This document shows positions 61,101-64,000 of a DNA stretch of 64,000 nucleotides, piece by piece. Position 1 is the first letter of the stretch. The number at the start of each line of letters is the position of its first letter. A program made the translations under genes and the position numbers. Under the pieces are notes generated by a model. That model was not told where the DNA came from and did not search any database. It saw only the letters and a program-made list of their open reading frames with translations. The stretch lies in the NCBI GenBank assembly GCA_913057945.1, contig CAJXOF010000009.1, forward strand, positions 62,001-126,000. Reading direction: 5' to 3'. The stretch comes from an uncultured Hyphomonadaceae bacterium (GTDB taxonomy: Bacteria > Pseudomonadota > Alphaproteobacteria > Caulobacterales > Hyphomonadaceae).

Positions 61101-64000
61101 CATTTACGGCGTTATCGAATTTCGGTCCGGAGGCGCCATCCCAGAAATTCAGGTCGAGCCCTGCCACATTGACCAGATTGACCTGGTTTGCCACGGCCGT
61201 CTGCACGAAGACGTCGCTCCCAGGCGGCGTGTCGCCAAGGTCTAGTGTGTTATCGGTCAGCGTGCCACCATAGCTGATGACTCGGTAAAGGCCTGCATCG
61301 AAATTACCGCCGGGCGAAACGGCGACATCGATGACGCCGTCGAGCATCAAGTCGCCGCCGACCTCAATGAGATCGTTAAGCGAACCACCAACAATATCGG
61401 ACTTTCCGAACTCATACTCCAGCCGTGAGGCGTTATTCAATGACAGCGTGCCATTTACGGTCATTGTCCCCACGCCATTATTGCCTGGCGTCAGCACCCC
61501 ATCGTCAGCAACGATTGCATCGCCGCCAATGACGCCGCTTCCGCCAAGCGCCGCCCCAGACGCAACGCTGGTCAGGCCGGTCGCCATCGATTGGTTGCCG
61601 TCGATAATGAGCGCACCAGCCTTAATGTCCGTAGCGCCGTCATAGCTGTTGTCAGCCGTCAGAACAGTTTCTCCCTCGCCTTTCTGACTCAACGTTCCCG
61701 TGCCTGAAATGAAACCGTCAAAGGTCAGAAGATCGGAGCGGTTGAGAGCAATCGTGCCATCATTGACCACATCGCCCAGGATCGATCCGCTCGTGCCACC
61801 ATCGCCAAGTTGCAGCACACCAGACTCAATGGTTGTGCCGCCCGTATAAGTGTTGTCCGCCGTCAGCATTGTGGTTCCGACGCCAAGCTGGCTTAGCGCG
61901 CCGGTTCCAGATATTGCGCCAATAAACTCCAGCACGTCGGAACGGTTGAAAGCAATCGTGCCATCACTGACCACATCGCCCAGGATCGATCCACTCGTGC
62001 CGCCATCGCCGAGCTGCAACGCACCCGCCGAGATCGTCGTGGCACCAGTATAGGTATTGTCCGTGGTGAGAACAAGTGATCCGGCACCATCTTTCTCAAA
62101 TGCTCCACCGCCGGAAACAACACCCGATAGAGTCAGCGTCGTTCCTGTATCGGTGAGGATGCTGCCGTCATCATCCAGCGCTACGCTGCGTCCGCTCGCA
62201 AAGGTGGCCGTTGTTTGCAATACGCCGCCATCAAAGCTGATGCTGCCAGCCGCGTCGCCGAGATTGGCGTTCTCGGACACAGAGAGCACGCCTGCCTCGA
62301 TCCGTGTGCCGCCAGTATAGGTATTTGCACCGCCGAGTATCAATGTCCCAAGATCGGTTTTCACCACTTCCGTGGCACCCATAAGCCGTGAATCGATAGT
62401 CGCGGTCATACCAAGGCCGGCCAATGTACCATCGCCTACACGCAAGATGGATTGCGAGTCGGCAAGACCGATCGAGTCCCCGGTCACGCGATAGCCGTCA
62501 CTGGCAAATTGCATGCCCGCGGCGGTCACCGCGCCAAGGCTTTCATCGACCGTGACGGTTCCAGCGTCAGCCGTGAAGATCGCGAATGCATCGTCCTGCC
62601 AGGGCAGGTTCACAACGCCATCGACATCGGTCCAATTGTCATTGCCACCGCCATTCTGCCACACTCCGTCGCCACCATTGACCGTTTCGTCGAATTTGTG
62701 ATCGGCACCGTCCCAGAGATTGATATCGAGCCCTGCCGTATTGACGAGATTGACCTGATTTGTGATCGACGTCTGAACAAAAACGTCGCTTCCCGGCGGC
62801 ATGGTTCCGATGTCCAGCGTATTGTCGGTCAGCGACCCAGCATAATTGATGATGCGGTAAAGTCCGGCGTCGAAATTTCCGCCCGCCGGGACAGTCACAT
62901 TGATCACACCGTCTAGAGTGAGGTTGCCGCCAACCTCGGTGAGATCGTTCAGGGGGCCACCAACGCTATTGGCTTCACCGAACTCAAAATCGAGTACGGA
63001 AGCGCTGTCGAGGAGGAGGTTGCCATTGACAGTCAGGACGCCAGGGCTGTTACCAGGCGCAAGAATGCCGCCGTTTTCGATTACAATATCCCCGCCAATG
63101 ATACCGGAGCCGCCGAGCGTTCCGCCGGACGTCACTCTGGTTAGCCCCGTTGCGGCGGACTGGTCACCATTGACCCGAAGCGTTCCGGCAAGAACATCGG
63201 TAGACCCTGAATAGGTATTGTCTCCGGCCAGGACCGTTATACCGGCACCCATCTGTTGAACGTCGCCAGACCCTTGTATCAATCCACCATAGGTCAGCGT
63301 GTCAGACCGATCGAATCCGAGTCGACCGAAATTATTGACCGTCTGACTTTCAATCGAGCCAGATATCCCGCCATTCCCAAGGACCAACGTACCCGCATTA
63401 ATATTGGTCGAGCCCGTATAGGTTGTATCGCCGGTCAATAACCATCTACCGCCGTCATTCTTTGCCAGAGAGGTAACATTGGAGCTGTCCTGGTCGCCGA
63501 TTCCGGCACTCAAAATGTTATCGCCGGTGTTGGTTCCTCCAAGAGAAACAACCCGGGGGCCTACACCTGAATAGGCGATTGCATTCGCGTTGGTAAATTC
63601 GATTGCGCCTGAACCTGATGATTGTATGGCGGTAGTACCGGCCGCAAGCGTGAATCCTCGGTCCGTCGCATCACCTGTCCCGGTGTAACGCAGAGTCCCG
63701 CCACTCCCGATGACCAGATTCGATGAGTCCGCTGACGACCTGCCGATACTACTGGCAAGTCCGCCATGAGCCAGCTTGTCAACACCCAGCACACCGCCGA
63801 TGATGGTGGTGACTCCGGTATACGTGCTGTTGGAATTCGTCAGGATCCAGGTTCCAGTTCCCGTCTTGCTTAGAGATGTCTCTCCGGCACCATTGTTGGA
63901 TATCAGAGCGGCCAACCTGTTATCATCAGTGTTCGTACCCGCCAGCGTCAGACGTTGATCGGAGGCAGGACTGGAGAAAGCGATTGCACTTGTATTGGTA
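58111..64000 (-). CDS. Large autotransporter with repeated passenger (5' end outside window)
   Basis: About 1,962 residues are visible and the frame stays open to the window edge, so the signal peptide and start lie beyond it. The C-terminal 270-280 residues form an autotransporter beta-barrel (from NWRNGVWGRVEGALHRARP to FGVRFAF, C-terminal Phe). The passenger is a Gly/Thr/Asn-rich beta-helix with many NTYTGGTTIxxGVLQLG-type repeats of the PATR family and three larger repeated modules of about 870 bases. No protease or lipase motif was seen. It is likely a surface adhesin or biofilm protein; convergent with TonB receptor 3. Confidence 0.88.
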   Translation of the reverse strand, partial: TNTSAIAFSSPASDQRLTLAGTNTDDNRLAALISNNGAGETSLSKTGTGTWILTNSNSTYTGVTTIIGGVLGVDKLAHGGLASSIGRSSADSSNLVIGSGGTLRYTGTGDATDRGFTLAAGTTAIQSSGSGAIEFTNANAIAYSGVGPRVVSLGGTNTGDNILSAGIGDQDSSNVTSLAKNDGGRWLLTGDTTYTGSTNINAGTLVLGNGGISGSIESQTVNNFGRLGFDRSDTLTYGGLIQGSGDVQQMGAGITVLAGDNTYSGSTDVLAGTLRVNGDQSAATGLTRVTSGGTLGGSGIIGGDIVIENGGILAPGNSPGVLTVNGNLLLDSASVLDFEFGEANSVGGPLNDLTEVGGNLTLDGVINVTVPAGGNFDAGLYRIINYAGSLTDNTLDIGTMPPGSDVFVQTSITNQVNLVNTAGLDINLWDGADHKFDETVNGGDGVWQNGGGNDNWTDVDGVVNLPWQDDAFAIFTADAGTVTVDESLGAVTAAGMQFASDGYRVTGDSIGLADSQSILRVGDGTLAGLGMTATIDSRLMGATEVVKTDLGTLILGGANTYTGGTRIEAGVLSVSENANLGDAAGSISFDGGVLQTTATFASGRSVALDDDGSILTDTGTTLTLSGVVSGGGAFEKDGAGSLVLTTDNTYTGATTISAGALQLGDGGTSGSILGDVVSDGTIAFNRSDVLEFIGAISGTGALSQLGVGTTMLTADNTYTGGTTIESGVLQLGDGGTSGSILGDVVNDGTIALNRSDLLTFDGFISGTGTLSQKGEGETVLTADNSYDGATDIKAGALIIDGNQSMATGLTSVASGAALGGSGVIGGDAIVADDGVLTPGNNGVGTMTVNGTLSLNNASRLEYEFGKSDIVGGSLNDLIEVGGDLMLDGVIDVAVSPGGNFDAGLYRVISYGGTLTDNTLDLGDTPPGSDVFVQTAVANQVNLVNVAGLDLNFWDGASGPKFDNAVNGGDGVWQASDADNWSDLTGALNADYQDGAFAIFSAAPGTVTVDESAGAVYASGMQFASDGYLVNGDAIGLTGTQAIFRVGDGTEAGQSMTATVASELVGDSDLIKTDLGTLILEGTNAYTGETIIDAGMLLVNGDNAESTGQTMVNAAVLGGAGIIGGDVVVAGGAIAPGSGGAGTLTINGSLTLDTTSSLMMEFGEAGIVGGALNDLIEVGGDLVLDGTINISETAGGLFDVGIYRVFDYAGSLTDNGLEVGSLPSGSSVFVQTSVANQVNLINSNGLLLSFWDGDNGAKFNGTVDGGNGIWQNASGNDNWTGEDGALNAPYDDGTFAIFSGALGTVTVDASLGQVAASGMQFATDGYWIGGDKVLLTGPQSVLRVGDGTLASESMTATIAAELTGSTQLVKTDLGTLVLDGINTYTGGTAINGGVLQISGDTNLGEASGAMSFAGGALRTTANIASDRDVNFDGDGTIITEDNTVFNLNGRFSGAGYLEKRGGGTLILSGDNSAYAGRADVANGNLAINSVFAGSVDIHDGGRLEGSGSAGDVVNYSGASLAPGFDGIGQFSIASYSGVGGTLEIEAKLGGDASAADQLVVIGDTSGLTRVSVINLEGLGGQTHDGIKIIDVEGVSGGIFTLDGDYVFEGDQAVVAGAYAYRLQKNGRANPDDGDWYLRSAYLLEEESEAPTSPLYQLGVPLFEAYPQTLAALNEVPTLRERVGSRNWRNGVWGRVEGALHRARPEGSVTRTKHDSDIWRLEAGVDATLVESRDETMIGGIVANHAQSHSDVSSVYGAGDVETRAFGLGATLSWYRQGGVYWDLQGRANWYDAELQSHTAGWTLDNDAFGWAGSIEFGRRMDIGHGLSVTPQMQHAFSNVAFDAFADSFDAKVQQDQGDRFQSRFGIELDGGRIWSDKQGRENEVRAYAITNLHVELLDPVSIRVSDTPFRSGADRYWGSFGIGGDYTWNNQVTIFGETLAETSLEDFGDSRRLTGRFGVRFAF
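59840..63180 (-). repeat. Three long repeat modules in the autotransporter passenger
   Basis: Modules at roughly 62310-63180, 60735-61610 and 59840-60710 encode the same order of blocks: G(D/N)-x-ATG, GGSGIIGGD, LDGVIN/INV, DAGLYR, GS-VFVQT, NLVN, FWDG-KF, VNGGDGVWQ, FAIF-TVTVDES and MQFASDGY. Boundaries are approximate. DNA similarity is high enough that recombination could change copy number. Confidence 0.7.
61638..62045 (-). repeat. Two tandem 204-base repeats in the autotransporter
   Basis: Two near-identical units sit 204 bases apart (for example ATCGATCC at 61781 and the equivalent at 61985). Each encodes LGDGGTSGSILGDVV, then DGTIA-NRSD and LTADN-Y-G-T. They lie between the first and second long module. 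Confidence 0.7.

Noticed and set aside
59840..63400. CRISPR-like repetition
   Set aside because: The repeats are long, in frame and coding for passenger modules; there are no short direct repeats with unique spacers and no cas genes.

Overview
The window reads as chromosomal DNA of an alphaproteobacterium, most likely of the Caulobacterales/Hyphomonadaceae type. The evidence is a trigger factor of the Caulobacter kind, a FixL-FixJ-FixK oxygen cascade, polyhydroxybutyrate (PHB) genes, three small lipoproteins resembling the Caulobacter CC0125/CC1285 family, and several TonB-dependent receptors with VTAQ(R/K)REES plug starts. The placement is inferred from protein resemblance recalled from memory; no search was run. 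I saw no tRNA, rRNA, CRISPR array, insertion sequence or prophage.

Region 1 (about 0.8-21.5 kb) is a low-oxygen island. It holds PHA synthase, a FixK-type Crp/Fnr regulator, FixJ, a soluble haem-PAS FixL, a phasin, phosphotransacetylase and acetate kinase. It also holds a universal stress protein heading an ABC exporter operon, a P-type cation ATPase, a PhaB-type acetoacetyl-CoA reductase, an FMN-binding split-barrel protein, a triple-BON protein, three paralogous lipoproteins, a host-attachment-family protein and a decayed HPF/RaiA gene. Seven sites of the form TTGAY-N4-RTCAA (one with a single mismatch) sit in front of these genes. The FixK protein carries the E..SR recognition-helix residues that read this half-site. 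A separate TCCCGTA element, a candidate FixJ site, lies in front of fixK and between phasin-fixLJ and pta-ack. The picture is oxygen-controlled storage of reducing power as PHB plus acetyl-phosphate fermentation and envelope/stress functions.

Region 2 (21.7-24 kb) is one membrane GGDEF-EAL protein. Region 3 (24.2-34 kb) is a lipid/acid catabolic block: nitronate monooxygenase-like protein, acyl-CoA ligase, TonB receptor and acyl-CoA dehydrogenase on the minus strand with a divergent LuxR-type regulator, then a LysR regulator divergent from a GST-VOC pair.

Region 4 (34-55.5 kb) looks like a dedicated degradation pathway for an unknown carboxylic-acid compound. It has a TarD-like dehydratase, a ketopantoate-reductase-like enzyme, an alpha/beta hydrolase, two near-identical VOC enzymes, a GST, and a LeuC/LeuD-type hydro-lyase whose subunits lie on opposite strands. 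It continues with a DUF3237 protein, an NTF2-like protein, a carboxymuconolactone-decarboxylase-like protein, an HMG-CoA-lyase-type enzyme, a class III CoA-transferase, an acyl-CoA ligase, two MFS transporters and TonB receptors. Two MarR proteins appear to divide it. One probably uses a repeated palindrome TTAG-N4-CTAA seen at 35.0, 38.4, 39.7-39.8, 44.7 and 55.5 kb. The other probably uses a TTGACA-based operator at 46.7 and 48.2 kb. A GntR regulator sits with the HMG-CoA-lyase gene.

Region 5 (55.5-64 kb) has a third TonB receptor followed, convergently, by the C-terminal part of a very large autotransporter built of repeated passenger modules; its N-terminus lies beyond the window.
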